NCBI GenBank assembly: GCA_007449985.2
Contig: VIIQ02000223.1
Span: 62,001-126,000, forward strand
From: Desmodesmus armatus
Taxonomy: Eukaryota; Chlorophyta; Chlorophyceae; Sphaeropleales; Scenedesmaceae
Length of the DNA stretch: 64,000 nt
Reading direction: 5' to 3'
Below the pieces are notes generated by a model, which saw nothing but the letters and a program-made list of their open reading frames with translations, made no database searches and had not been told where the DNA came from. Positions 44,480-55,900 of the stretch are shown here, one piece after another. Position 1 is the stretch's first letter. Each line of letters starts with the position of its first letter. A program made the position numbers and the translations under genes.

Positions 44480-46285
44480 CAGTGGTTACGTAACACCCCC
44501 AGGCTGTGCAGCACAGCACGCCTGGTCAGCAGCGGCAGCAGTTGGGCCCAACATCAGCTACACCGGCAGCTGAACAGGACAGCAGCAGCAGTGGGAACGT
44601 CAACTGTCAAGACCGTTGCAGCAGACTGCTTGTTTCAGGGCTTTGGGTGTCTGCTAGCAGCTGTGTTTGTGGCCTCGCACAAGCTATTGCTGCAAGCACT
44701 TTCGCATGCTAAGGGTACCAGCAGGGGCTGCAGCAGCAGCATCTGCTTGGTGCTTTTCTGAGCGTGTGAGTGTAGTGTGGTGTGTGTGCCTGTGGCCTTT
44801 GGTTTTGTGCTGAGTGGTTGGAACGAACCTTGGTTCGTTGTGAAATGATGTTCTCTTGAGAGTGTGTCAGCAGCAGCTGTGGCATGGGGCTTTCCCCCAA
44901 GCCATCTAGTTGGAGAGTGGAGTCTGCGAGAGTGTGTGTAACACTCTCATACCCGAAACATTGTTGGCGTTGTGTGTTTATTGCAGTAGTTTGGCCGACA
45001 GCAGTGCCACCAAAGTCAGGAAAAAGTTAGGAGGCACCTAGCGCTGTCAGACAGCTCACTTTGGGGATACTTCAGCTGCTGATACAGCCAATGCATGCTC
45101 GAGGATCTTTCAAGCCGACCCCTTTTTGCACATCTTTGCTGTTCCGTTCAGTTATATGGCGCACCTCATGTGTCATCGTCATCAGTTGCCACATAACGCC
45201 ATTCCAGCAGTGAAGAAGTGACTGGGTCTGAGCAAACTCTATCAGCCAGCCATACAGGCATTTGTGATTGAACTTCAGTGATGCAGCTGTCAGGCATGAT
45301 GAAGGCGACTAATGGTAGTTGAGCAACCAACAACTCAAAAAGCCCGGCAGGAATGCACCGTGCAGCATGCGCCAAGAGCTTGTGTGAGGGCACACCGACA
45401 GTCACCCCCCCCCCCCCCAAACCAAACATAGCCTGGTTAGGAGGGGGACATCAGGCAAAGGATCTGCTGCAGCTGTCTGCCAGATGGTGGGTCACCACAA
45501 GGCTGCAGGTCCTCTCTGGCATCAGGAGTCTTTGGCATCAGGAGTCCTGGGCGTGCCTTGCTGAGCATTACCAGCACTACAGTCCCCTAAACCCCACTAG
45601 GGTAGTGTGCTTGTAGTACTTCATCGGTATGCTTCTACCCAGCAGCTCACTCCGGTAAATATGCATGCTGCTGGGGTCGTGCGCAACACACTCCCCTGTG
45701 GTGTGGAGGTCTGATGCAATGAAACATGCAGGGTCCATGGGTGTGGGTCACCGTCGCCCTTGCTTGTCGCCTGAATGTCTGCTTTGCCGCACTGCAGCGC
45801 ACCATCAACTTCTCCCTGGGCCACAGCCCGTTCTCGCCCTTAGCCCCCAAGGCCCCCAGCGGCAGCATGCAGTAGCGGCTACTTGAAGAAGGGAGGCATC
45901 GTGAGGGAGCAGCTCCTCTAGATGTTCTGCTCCAGCCACCCCCAGCCCAGCAACCAACACTGAGCAGACGTATTGGTAGGCCCTTGGCAATCGCGCCTGG
46001 CCATGTCACCGCCAGCACGTCCTGTGGCTTGGGCGCACTTTGTGTGCCCAAGTGCAGATGTGATAAGTACACAATGAAATGTGTCTGAAGAGGCAATGTG
46101 TCGCCATTGGCGTATGCGCAAGTTTTTGGCGTGGTAATGACATGTGCTATAATGGGGACCAAAGAGATGTCCAACGGTTGGATGCGGAGTCGCTGGGAAA
46201 GACCAGCACGTCCACATTCACGGGCCAATCCTCCTGGAAACGCTCATCGATTTCGTGTTGCAGCAGCTATCACATTTGTTAGCAA
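44480..46285. other. Intergenic, 1.8 kb, no gene seen
   Basis: Apart from short CAGCAG runs near 44580 and 44730, a C run at 45405-45418 and a CCCCTAAACCCC stretch near 45586, I see no feature. Reading frames on both strands lack splice logic and recognisable domains. Confidence 0.45.
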
Positions 46286-47259
46286 ATGTCGCCCGTCCGC
46301 CGAACACTTTCGCCGGCGTGCATCGCCGTCCTGCTCTTCGCGCAGGGTCTGGGGTGCGCAGCACGCAGTATCACAAGCAACGACAATAACATCCCTGAAA
46401 CTGTTACCCCTACAACCGGGGTCTCAGCACGCAAGGGCCCAACAGCAGCTGCAGCAGTCGTCGACCGCACCCCAGCAAAGCCCGACCGAAGACTTCACCA
46501 GGCCGATAATGATGCCACTGCATTGGCGATTTGCCTTCTGCGGCTTGCTGCTGCAACTGGTGGCACTCAGCCCCCTCCCAGTGCTGCTACTACAAGCCCA
46601 TCCACCACGCCAGCTCCCAGTACCCCCCTTGGCGACACTCAACCCGCTGCTTCGCCTGCTAGTGAGGGCCTCGGCGGTGCTGCATGCAGCGGTACCCCTG
46701 CAGACTGCTCCACCTTTCCTGACAAGTCTGACTGCCAAAGCCAGTCTGGATGCTACTGGGGGTAGGTGCATGCAGCTGCTGCTGACATCAGACAAGCCTG
46801 GTGCCAAGCTTCCACAATGCAGACGCTGCATCCCCCTATGCTATGGCCATGCATGCTGTCACAGTTCGAGTCTCAGGCTGCCACACGGTCTGTTCTGCCA
46901 GGCGATGCCCATGACATGCACGACCACAGGCTGGCTGCCCCAGTTGACTGCAAGACGTCTTACAGGCCATGCACATCATAATGCATGCATGGCCCTCTCT
47001 ACCAGCCTGGCATACTGTATGCCTGTAATCAGGTATTATATGAAACCTGATGACACCTCCCGGTCGGGTGAGGCTCTACATGGCACATGTTACATTTCAA
47101 CTGTCACATCACATGCTTGCTGCTTGCAGGAGTCGAAGTGGTACTGGCGAGACAACCTCCACCTTCGTGTTCGACATGTGCATAGGCTCCGTAAACGCCT
47201 GCCACGCCATGAGTTACCCCAAGATCTGCAGCGAACACAAGGGTTGCCGCTGGTATTAG
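46286..47259 (+). CDS. Small secreted protein with two CxW-type Cys repeats
   Basis: Two exons, 46286-46761 and 47130-47259, join in phase to 201 residues. The N-terminus looks like a signal peptide (RR, then ACIAVLLFAQGLGCAA). A Thr/Pro/Ala-rich middle, probably O-glycosylated, follows. The C-terminus has two tandem modules with the pattern C-x-G-x4-C-x8-C-x4-G-C-x-W: ACSGTPADC ... CQSQSGCYW and MCIGSVNAC ... CSEHKGCRW. The exon junction falls between the two modules. Function unknown; an extracellular or cell-wall role is inferred from the signal peptide only. Confidence 0.65.
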
Positions 47260-48638
47260 TAGCCTGAAGCCAGCCTGGCCACTCACTGAGTGGCTTTCAT
47301 GCCACTAAGGCTTGCCACTCAGTGCAGGCTGCATCATGCACCATGCCGCACGTACTAGGCTACTAGCGTGTCTCTGCCTTCGGTCTGTTAGCCCACTTGC
47401 TAACTTGGCAGCTGCAGGCCCGGGGGGGGGGGGCTGCACAGTTGCTGTAGCTGAGTCAAATGCTTGCAAACTGACTGGAGAGCAATTGCTGAGTGCAGAA
47501 GGTGTGGGCCATATAGGTCACCAAGTTGGCAGAGGCTTCAGCCACCCTGGTCAATGGGGCTGGCCCAAAGCCAACGATCAAGCAGGGGTGCAGGCTGTTC
47601 TGTGGGGGTGTTGATGGGCAGGTATATTTGGAGGAGGGTGGAGGCGGCATGCTATGGGTATGTACCATCTGGACATTGACTGGATCAAGATGTACTGTGA
47701 CAGTTGCAGTGCCACTGCAGTGCACAGGGGCCAGCAGGGTCAGGGTTTTCTATGATGGAGGGTTTCTGCCACTAATGCTGCTATGCTCAACATGACAGCG
47801 TCACCTCATATCTGTACAAGACATGTCATCTGTTATAACAGATAATTACGTGCTGGTCTGCGCAGCAAATGTTGCTCCTTGAAGGGCCATGCATTTGGAA
47901 AACCCAGACAGCACTGCTTGTTTGAAGTGGACACATATGATATGGTAGTTAGGCTCTGCACTTGTCGAGGTGTGTCAAGTTGGGGTTGTGTAATGTACCA
48001 CTTTGGCTGGCTGTCAAAATGGAACGCCCCGCGCCCGGCCTCAGTGAAGGCTCATCATGAGCTGTCGGACAGCACCAGAGTTCTGCAGTACAGGTGTACC
48101 GAACTTACAGCAGTTCTGCCGACAATACACTGGTGTCTGCCGTTTGGTGTAATGTCACACATTCCAACCAACAGTTGGCAACACGCACAACCTTGCTCGT
48201 TCGGCAGATCCTCACATAGACACAAGTAGTTTCGACACATGCCTGTGACATCTATCAATGCCTGCGCAGTACAGCAACAATGACCAGCCGCCGACGTCAC
48301 GCAACAGTACAGGACACCACTGTGGCTCAATATGACAGGCCACATCTGGCACCCCACTCATTAATAACATTTGAATTTTATTTTTGATACCTTGTGGATT
48401 TGATAAGAAGGACGGGCTGCTTCCCAGCAGCTACCAAGCTCCCAAGCTGTGCGGCCCTGCTACTGCCGCCGCCGCCGCTGTTTCTGCTGCTGCTGCTGCT
48501 GCAGCCACCCTACTGCTGCTGCTGCTTCATGTGCTGCTTTCCAGCAGCCACCAAGCTCCCGCCCCGTGCCGCCCTGCCACTGCTGCTGCCGCCGCCGCCG
48601 CTGCTGCTGCTGCTGCTGCCGCTGCTGCTGCAGCCACC
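47260..48638. other. Convergent intergenic region
   Basis: Both flanking genes end here. TGTAA motifs occur at 47989-47993 and about 48147. The terminal DUF1997 exon is preceded, in genome order, by tandem copies of its own end from 48419. Otherwise I see nothing. Confidence 0.45.
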
Positions 48639-49025
48639 CTACTGCTGCTGCTGCTGCTGCTTCATGTGCTGCTTCCCAGCAGCCACCAAGCTCCCAACCG
48701 GCGCCGCCCTACTACTGCCGCTCGACCACCGACCATAATCAGTCCCCAGCAACTCTAAAAATGACGGCAACAGCGACTGCATGACTAATTTGGCCACCAA
48801 GCTAGCTGTGGTGGATAGCAGAGGCCCGGGTACTATGCTGAGGGGGTGGGGGAGGCGGAGGGTCATACTGAGGGCCACCTTGCAGGAGAGGGCACTAGTG
48901 CGCTGCCAGTACAACTGCTGCTGCTGCTGGTGGGTGTCGACAGAGGTTGCAGCGTCTGCAGCAGCAGTGTCTGCCACGTGGGCTGCTGCTGGTGCTGGGG
49001 GTGGGGGTAGCGCGACGGCTGTCTG

Positions 49026-49064
<39 letters not shown>

Positions 49065-49479
49065 GGCGGCGGCGGCTACTGCTGCGGGAACCGGGCTGCT
49101 GCTGCTGCTGCTGGTGCCGTTTTTGCTGGCCCCATTACTGCTGGCAGCAGTAGCAGCGGGTATCTGTGCCTGCTGCTGCTGCTGCTGCTGCTCTGTCTCT
49201 GTGTGGTGGTGTGCCAGGTGTGGCTGCTTGGTTATCTTACTGCTCATGACTGCCTGTAGGTCAACCTTGAACTCTGAGTCAAAGCGCTCGTCACCAACTA
49301 CCAACCGACTGGCACGGAACTGGACCTGAGGGGGGAGTAGACAGAGATAGGCAGACGGGTGAATAAGTAACAAGTTGGCGCAGCAGCAGCAGCAGCAGCC
49401 TATTAGGCTAGCACGGAACTGGAACTCAGGAGGGGCAGGGGAAGGGTGAAATCGGCAGCAGACAGATGGGTGGATGAGC

Positions 49480-49512
<33 letters not shown>

Positions 49513-50229
49513 GCAACAGCAGCAGCAGCAGCGGTGGCCCCCTCTGCCTCACAAAACACACATCATACCCACTGCGGAAGGTGTGCACGTGCGAATTCAA
49601 TCCATGTGTTGCTCCTGCACGCCCGTCCTCCGTCTGATCAATTTCTCCCCCCCCCCCCCCCCCCCCCCCCCCTTTCTGACCCTTGCCGACGACACATGCA
49701 CCTAGACAAAGAACCAACTCCAACAGTACCTGCCTGCAGCATCCCCTGTTGCTCACACGCTCGGTTCCCCTCCCCCAAGAAAGCACGCCCCCAAGAAAGC
49801 ACGCACACAAAAAACACCCATGCACGCACACGCACACGCCTCCCTCCCCCCCCCCCCCCCACAAACACACAGAGCACAGGATGTGCAAACCCACCTGTCC
49901 CCGTTGGCTGTCGATGTCCACTGTTATTATCAGCAGGGGCTCCAGTGCAATGCCTACAAGCTCCTGCATGCCTTACCCCCCTCCCCCCCCCCCTAAAACA
50001 CACACTGTGACACAACCACCTCCCCCCCCCCTCCCCAAATACACCCACCTGTCCCCGTTGGCTGTCAATGTCCACTGTGATTATCAGCAGGGGCTCCAGT
50101 GCAATGCCTACAAGCTCCTGCATGGGGATACGCAGCAGGAACGAACCACCAGCAGCACCAGCAGCAACATCACTGTCCACTGCTGCTGCTGCTGCTGCTG
50201 CTGCTTCAGGCTGTGATTGGCTGCTCTCG

Positions 50230-50288
<59 letters not shown>

Positions 50289-52627
50289 ATCGGCAGTGGT
50301 GGCACTCCCGTTGCTGCTGCTGCTGCTGCTGCCATTGCTGCCGGCATTGCTGCTGGTGTCACCCGCTGCTGTCGCTACTGCAGGTTCCTCTAGGGGCCTC
50401 ATCTTGGGATCCAAGCTGGCGCTGCTGCTGCTCCTGCTGCTGCTGCTGCTGCTGGTCTCGTCCCCTTCCTTCCCCTCCTCCTCCTGCTGCTGCTGCTGCT
50501 GCTGCCGTGCTTCTCGAGCCTCCTTGCGAGCTGCCAGCAGCTTGGACAGCAGCAGTTCGGTGTCGGTGCCTGGGGGCAGCCGGGTGACAAGGCTGGGGTC
50601 CAACACACTGCGGGATGAGGGTTGGGGGGGGGGGGGCAGGCGAGTGGGTCCGTTGAATTGGCAGCGCGCGAACAGTGTGTAGGAGGGCGGGTGGGGGTTT
50701 GAGAGGGGGGGATGCAGCCGGGTGACAAGGCTGGGGTCCAACACACTGCGGGACACAGGCAGGGGCCGGGCAGGCGATGGTGGAGCTTTGAGCCAAGACC
50801 AAAGTGTGCTTTACTGATGGAAGCATGCAGAGAGCACGTGTGTGTGGTGGGCGGGGGGGGGGGGCGGCAGCGGGGGGCAGAAGTTTGGTGTCGGTGCCTG
50901 GGGGCAGCCAGGTCCCGCAGTGTGTTGGACAAGGCTGGGGTCCAACACACTGCGGGACGACAAGGCAGCGGGGGGGGGGGGGGGCTTACTGTCAACAATA
51001 CTATGGACAAGATTAGGCCCAGACAAGCATGGAGAAAACAGCGGCAGTATGCGGAAGATTGCTGAGCCAAGACGGGGGTGTGGGGTGAAGTGGCAGCACG
51101 CAGAGAGTGTGTTTGTTGGTGATGGGGGGAGCGGGGGGCAGACGGTTTGCCAGTTGTGAGTGCATACATACGCACCCCTCGACTTCCCATCCAACCTCTG
51201 CGTCATTACCCAACTGTACTGCTCCAGTGGTAGGCTGCGGTAGGCCTGCAGGTCGCCCCACATCTCCCCCCCCCCCCCCCCCAACCTCAAAACACTCACC
51301 ATACTCCCCTGCCAACACCCTCACCAACACCCCACCCCCAGCAACACCAACACCCGCACCCACAGGCACAGACACTGACACGGACACAACATCCTGATCC
51401 CCTTCCCCCCCCCCCACACCCACCATCCACACACCCACACTCCCCCCCCCCCCCCCAAAAAAACACAGGACCCCCCTCCCCCCACCCCCCTTTCACCTGT
51501 ACTGCTCCAGTGGTAGGCTGAGGTAGGCCTGCAGGGAGCGGGCCCACTCTGAGGGGGGAGGCGGCTTGGACGGGGGTGGTACTGCTGGACTGCCTTGCTG
51601 CTGCTGCTACTGCTGCTGCTGCTGCTTCTGGATGCGTCCTCAACTTCTATCTTGCACCACTCCTGCATAAAGCAACCCCGTCAGCAGCTCGGCACGGAGT
51701 GTACGAGGCTACTGCAACCGTTGCTGCTGCAACCGTTGCTGCTATTACTGCTGTATTTGGTCAGGGACCTGGTTGCACACAAAGACGACTGCATGGGTTG
51801 TTGGAGTCTCCTGCCTTGCGGGCTGTGCACCATGACAGGATTTGCACGGCTTCCCCTACTGCTTGATTGAAAAGTAGCACCAAGTGCACTGGCAGTAGTG
51901 GTAGGTAGGGGGTGACCCCCCCCCCCCACACACACATGTGCACGCATGCAGTCTCTCTGTCGACACACACACGCCGCTAACGACAGCTTTGATGCAGGGA
52001 TCGCCCTGGTTTTCCGTGCTAGTGTCATTGTTTGACTATCCTTGTCGGATGATTGCTAGCCAGCATGCATGTGCACGCATGCAGTCTCTCTGTCGACACG
52101 CACCCTCCACCCCCCCACACACGGCGCGCGGGGGGTGGGGGTGGGGGGTGGGGGGGGGGGGGGGAGGGGGGGGGGGGGGGGTGTCGCAACCACCAACGCA
52201 CCTTGACAGGGGCGCTTCCAGAGGCTTTGGCACTGAAGCTGATCAGTTTGCTGGGTCCAGGTACGGGTTTAGCCCCTCCTGCTGCTGCAGAACCCTGCTG
52301 CTTTCCAGCCCCTGGCCCCTTCTGCTGCTGCTTCTGCCGCGACTTGGTGTGTGCTCCTAGGATGCCATTGATGGCTCCGATCCCTGCCTCTAACGCTGCT
52401 AGGCTGCCTCTGTCCGGTTTGGCGCGCGAAATCGTGCTGCTCGAGCGATGTTTGCGAGATTGTGTTGCGATTGGGGCTGGGGAGGGTGTTAAATGGTGGC
52501 TTGACAGGCTGTTGCTGCTGCTGCTGGCAGGAAGGGGTGGCAGTGGTTGTGCCCTATGCTGCTGCGGCATAGGCCGCATGGATGTGCTTTGGCGGGCATG
52601 AATGCCCCCTGATATGGTTGTGTGCAT
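48639..52627 (-). CDS. DUF1997 family protein with large Gln/Ser/Ala insertions, probably plastid
   Basis: Four exons join in phase (593 residues): 52627-52202, 51606-51497, 50607-50049 and 49325-48639. Conserved DUF1997 pieces, spread over three exons, read in order: EWARSLQAYLSLPLEQYSVL, DPSLVTRL, FLLRIPMQELVG..LEP, VQFRASRLVVGDERFD and the C-terminal RLPHPLSIVPGPLL ... LLPSFLELLGTDYGRW. DUF1997 proteins occur in cyanobacteria and plastids; function unknown. Long Ser, Gln and Ala tracts split the domain in two places. The N-terminus (MRPMPQQHRAQPLPPLPASS from 52579, or MHTTIS from 52627) is Ser/Pro/Arg-rich like a transit peptide. The acceptor of exon 2 lies inside a CAG run and is uncertain. 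Ends of exons 2, 3 and 4 are duplicated in the neighbouring introns. Confidence 0.78.
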
Positions 52628-52972
52628 GCTGCCACAGCCGCAAGGGAGACAGAGAGAAAAACAGTGACTTGGGCGGGGGTGCCGATGCTGCTGCTGTCAG
52701 TCACTGCTGCTGGTGCCCCAATGTTGCTGCTGATCGCCACTGCTGCCTCCCTATTCAAGAAACTAGCTATAAGGTTACTAGAGTATTGAGAAACTTCATT
52801 TGACAGTCATTTCAGTTTGGACCATTTTCACACTAGGGTGTGTGACGGTGCTACAATCGGACGTGATCGCAGCAAGGGAAAGTCTGTGGATGTTCCTCCG
52901 TTGCTTACGTGAAGCGTTAGCGTTTGGTGGTTGACTCTGCTACTTCGAAAGTTTGGTGATCTAGCCTGCAGG
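52628..52972. promoter_or_regulatory. Shared 345-bp divergent promoter region
   Basis: This is the only space between the start of the DUF1997 gene (minus) and the start of NAGK (plus), so it should hold both promoters. No TATA box or named motif could be assigned. Its position is the only evidence. Confidence 0.45.
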
Positions 52973-55900
52973 ATGGCCAGTCTGATGCAGCAAACACGCA
53001 GCTCGCAGCTGGGAGGCTGCTCTAAGCGTACAACAGCATCACCTGCGCCAGGGCTGGCGTGCAGGAAGCCGGTCTGCCAAACAAGGTCCAAACAGCAGAT
53101 GTGTGCAGCTGCTGTCGTGGACACAGTAAGTTTCGGGAGCAGTGCACGTGCTGCTGCGTTTTTATGTGGGTGATAGCTGTATACATGACGCGGGCTTGTG
53201 TGTGTTAGAGCAGCTGCAGCTGATGAGGGATACAGCAGTGTGCACGCTGTGTGAATAATGAACACATGACACCACAGGCAGCCCTTGTGTTTCCGTTGGT
53301 AGTACAATCAAGGATGCTGGGTGCTATAAAACGTCAGTAGAAGGTGTGGCCTGTGCTGCCTTCTAGATTGCTCTATCTTTTCAACATGACTGTGATGCCT
53401 TGTTAGGCTGGTCGTGCAAAACCTGGACCAACATGACTGCGATGCCTTGTTAGGCTGGTCCTGCGAAACCTGGACCAGGCTGATAAGTCACTGCAGTCAA
53501 GCTGAGAAGGGCAGTCCACGTCATGGGGCACAACAGCAGATGTTGCAGGATAGCCAAGGGAAGGAATACTTTTATTTAGTATCCTGCATGCTCCTGCCTG
53601 ATGGTGGACAGTGGCGTCCGGTGGACAGTGGCGTCCAAGGGAGGGTGGGGTGGCGGGGGGGGGGGGGACAGAGGGAGGGGTGTGTGGTGGTGGTGGTGGT
53701 GGTGGTGGTGGTGGGGGGGGGGGCTGTCTGACAATGGACAGTGGAATCAAAGGGGCGGCAGGCAGAGGGGGCAGAGGGAGGGGGGAGGTGTGTGTGTGTG
53801 TGTGTGTGTTGGGGGGGGGGGGGAGAGCGGGAGGGGGGGCAGGGGACGGTGAGTGTTGCTGGCATTACTATGGTAATTGCAACGCTACTCTCGCTGACCT
53901 TGCCCACCAGCTGCATTCATCCTTATGCCCCCCTTCCTTCACCTCGTCTTCGCCCCGCTGATAGGTCTCCCCTGCCGCGTTGGAGTGTTGCAGCCCCAAG
54001 AAGTTTAATCTTTTTTTTAGGCACAGGGGGGGCGGACCCCCACTGGCTGGCCACACACGCAACAGCTGAGTAAACCCAGCTGCCGGGAGCCCGAGGCAAA
54101 GCCTCACACCGATGGGAGACGCCTAACACCCCTAAGCCAGGAGGTGCCCAGCGCCCGGACCAAAAAAAGCATGGGGAGGGAAGAAGTTTAATCGCGTGTT
54201 GGTCGTGCCAGCACCCCATGCAGCTGCGCTCCCCGCCGCCGCAACTCCCCCCCCCCCCCCCCCCTCCCCACTTCGTGACCCACTGTACCCCCTCCCCCTC
54301 CCTCCACAGATCTCTCCTGCTGCGTCGGAGCGTGTTGCTGCCCTCACCAACCTTGACCGCGTGTCAATCCTGGCAGAAGCGCTGCCCTACATGCAGCTGC
54401 AAACAGTCTTGCGCTCCATTTTCCTGCCAATATAAATGCAACAGGAACTTCCCACTCACTCTTGCCCCCCCCCCCCCCTCTCCCTCCCACCGCCCTCACT
54501 TTTCCCACCAAAGCAGATCTCCCCTGCTGCATCGGAGCGTGTTGCTGCCCTGACCAACCTTGATCGTGTGTCAATCCTGGCAGAAGCCCTGCCCTACATG
54601 CAGCTGCAACTGTATCTTGCGCTCCGTTGTCATGCGCACAGAATTTCCGACAGGAACTTCCCACTCACTCTTTTACCCCCCCCCCCCCCCCTCCCCCGCC
54701 CCCCGCCCCCCGCCCCTCAATATTCCCGCCTAAACAGATCTCCCCTGCTGCATCGGAGCGTGTTGCTGCTCTGACCAACCTTGACCGCGTGTCTATCCTG
54801 GCGGAGGCGCTGCCCTACATGCAGCGCTTTGCTGGCAAAACCATCGTGGTGAAATATGGAGGCGCAGCAATGAAGGACCCTACACTCAAGGTGTGTCTGA
54901 CTTCATTTGTTTCAAAAGACCAAAAATGTGTCGGGTTTGGGCTATGTTTTGCCCAGGGGGGGGGGGCGTGGGAAGGGCCCGGGGGGGGGGGGGGGACTCA
55001 ATTACTTCCACTGTGTGGGTGTGTTAGGCTGGATAACACAAATTGTGGTGGTCGAGCATTGAGGCGCAGCAATGAAGGACCCAACACTCAAAATGTGTAT
55101 GTTTGTGTGTGTTTCTCGGGCGGGGGGGGGGGGGGGGGGTGGAGGAGGGGGCAGCGCGCGGGGCAGTGCACCATTGAAAGGGGCGATATTCAACATGGGA
55201 GGGTGTGTTCGGCTCGGTAGTACTAGTTGTGGTGGTGAATTATGGGGGTGCAGCAATGAAGGACCCAACACTCAAGGTGTGTTTCATCTGGATCGTTCAA
55301 AGCATTTGAGTATTATTGGAGTTTTGAGGTTATTTGTGCCACGGGGGGGGGGGGGGGGGAGCGAGGCTGGGGGGGGGGAGAGGGGGACAGGGGGGGCGGG
55401 GGGATCACCAATTTGAGTTCCATGCTGTGTGGGTGTGGGTGTGTGAGCCTGAGTTGCCCAAGTTCATTGTGGTTGATCAACAGAGGCGCAGCAACACGGG
55501 TCCCAACAATCAAGGTGTTTTTGTTTGTTCCGTTTGTTTGCCGTTGTGCAGGCTGGTGTTATTACTGACCTTGTGCTGCTGTGGACTGTTGGCATCCGCC
55601 CAGGGCTGGTGCACGGGGATGCCCCCCCCCCCCCCGCACATGCCTGTGTGATCACAGACCTGGTGCTGCTGTGACTCCCTGCAACCCCCCCCCCCTACAA
55701 CCATTCCCACACACATCTGCCCTTGCCGTCTTACTCCCCCCCCATCTCCCAACCCCTTCCACACACTCACACAACTTCACTGTACCCCCCCCCCCCCTTG
55801 TGCAGGCTGGTGTCATCACGGACCTAGTGCTGGTGCAAGCTTGTTGCCCCCTTATAACCCCGATGAACCCCCTTCATCCCCCTCATCTTCCTCATCACCT

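Noticed and set aside
44293..44514. Minus-strand frame over the last PETM exon
   Set aside because: Antisense to the PETM C-terminus; no support.
45647..46228. 193-residue minus-strand frame
   Set aside because: No recognisable domain and composition like non-coding DNA; overlaps no splice pattern.
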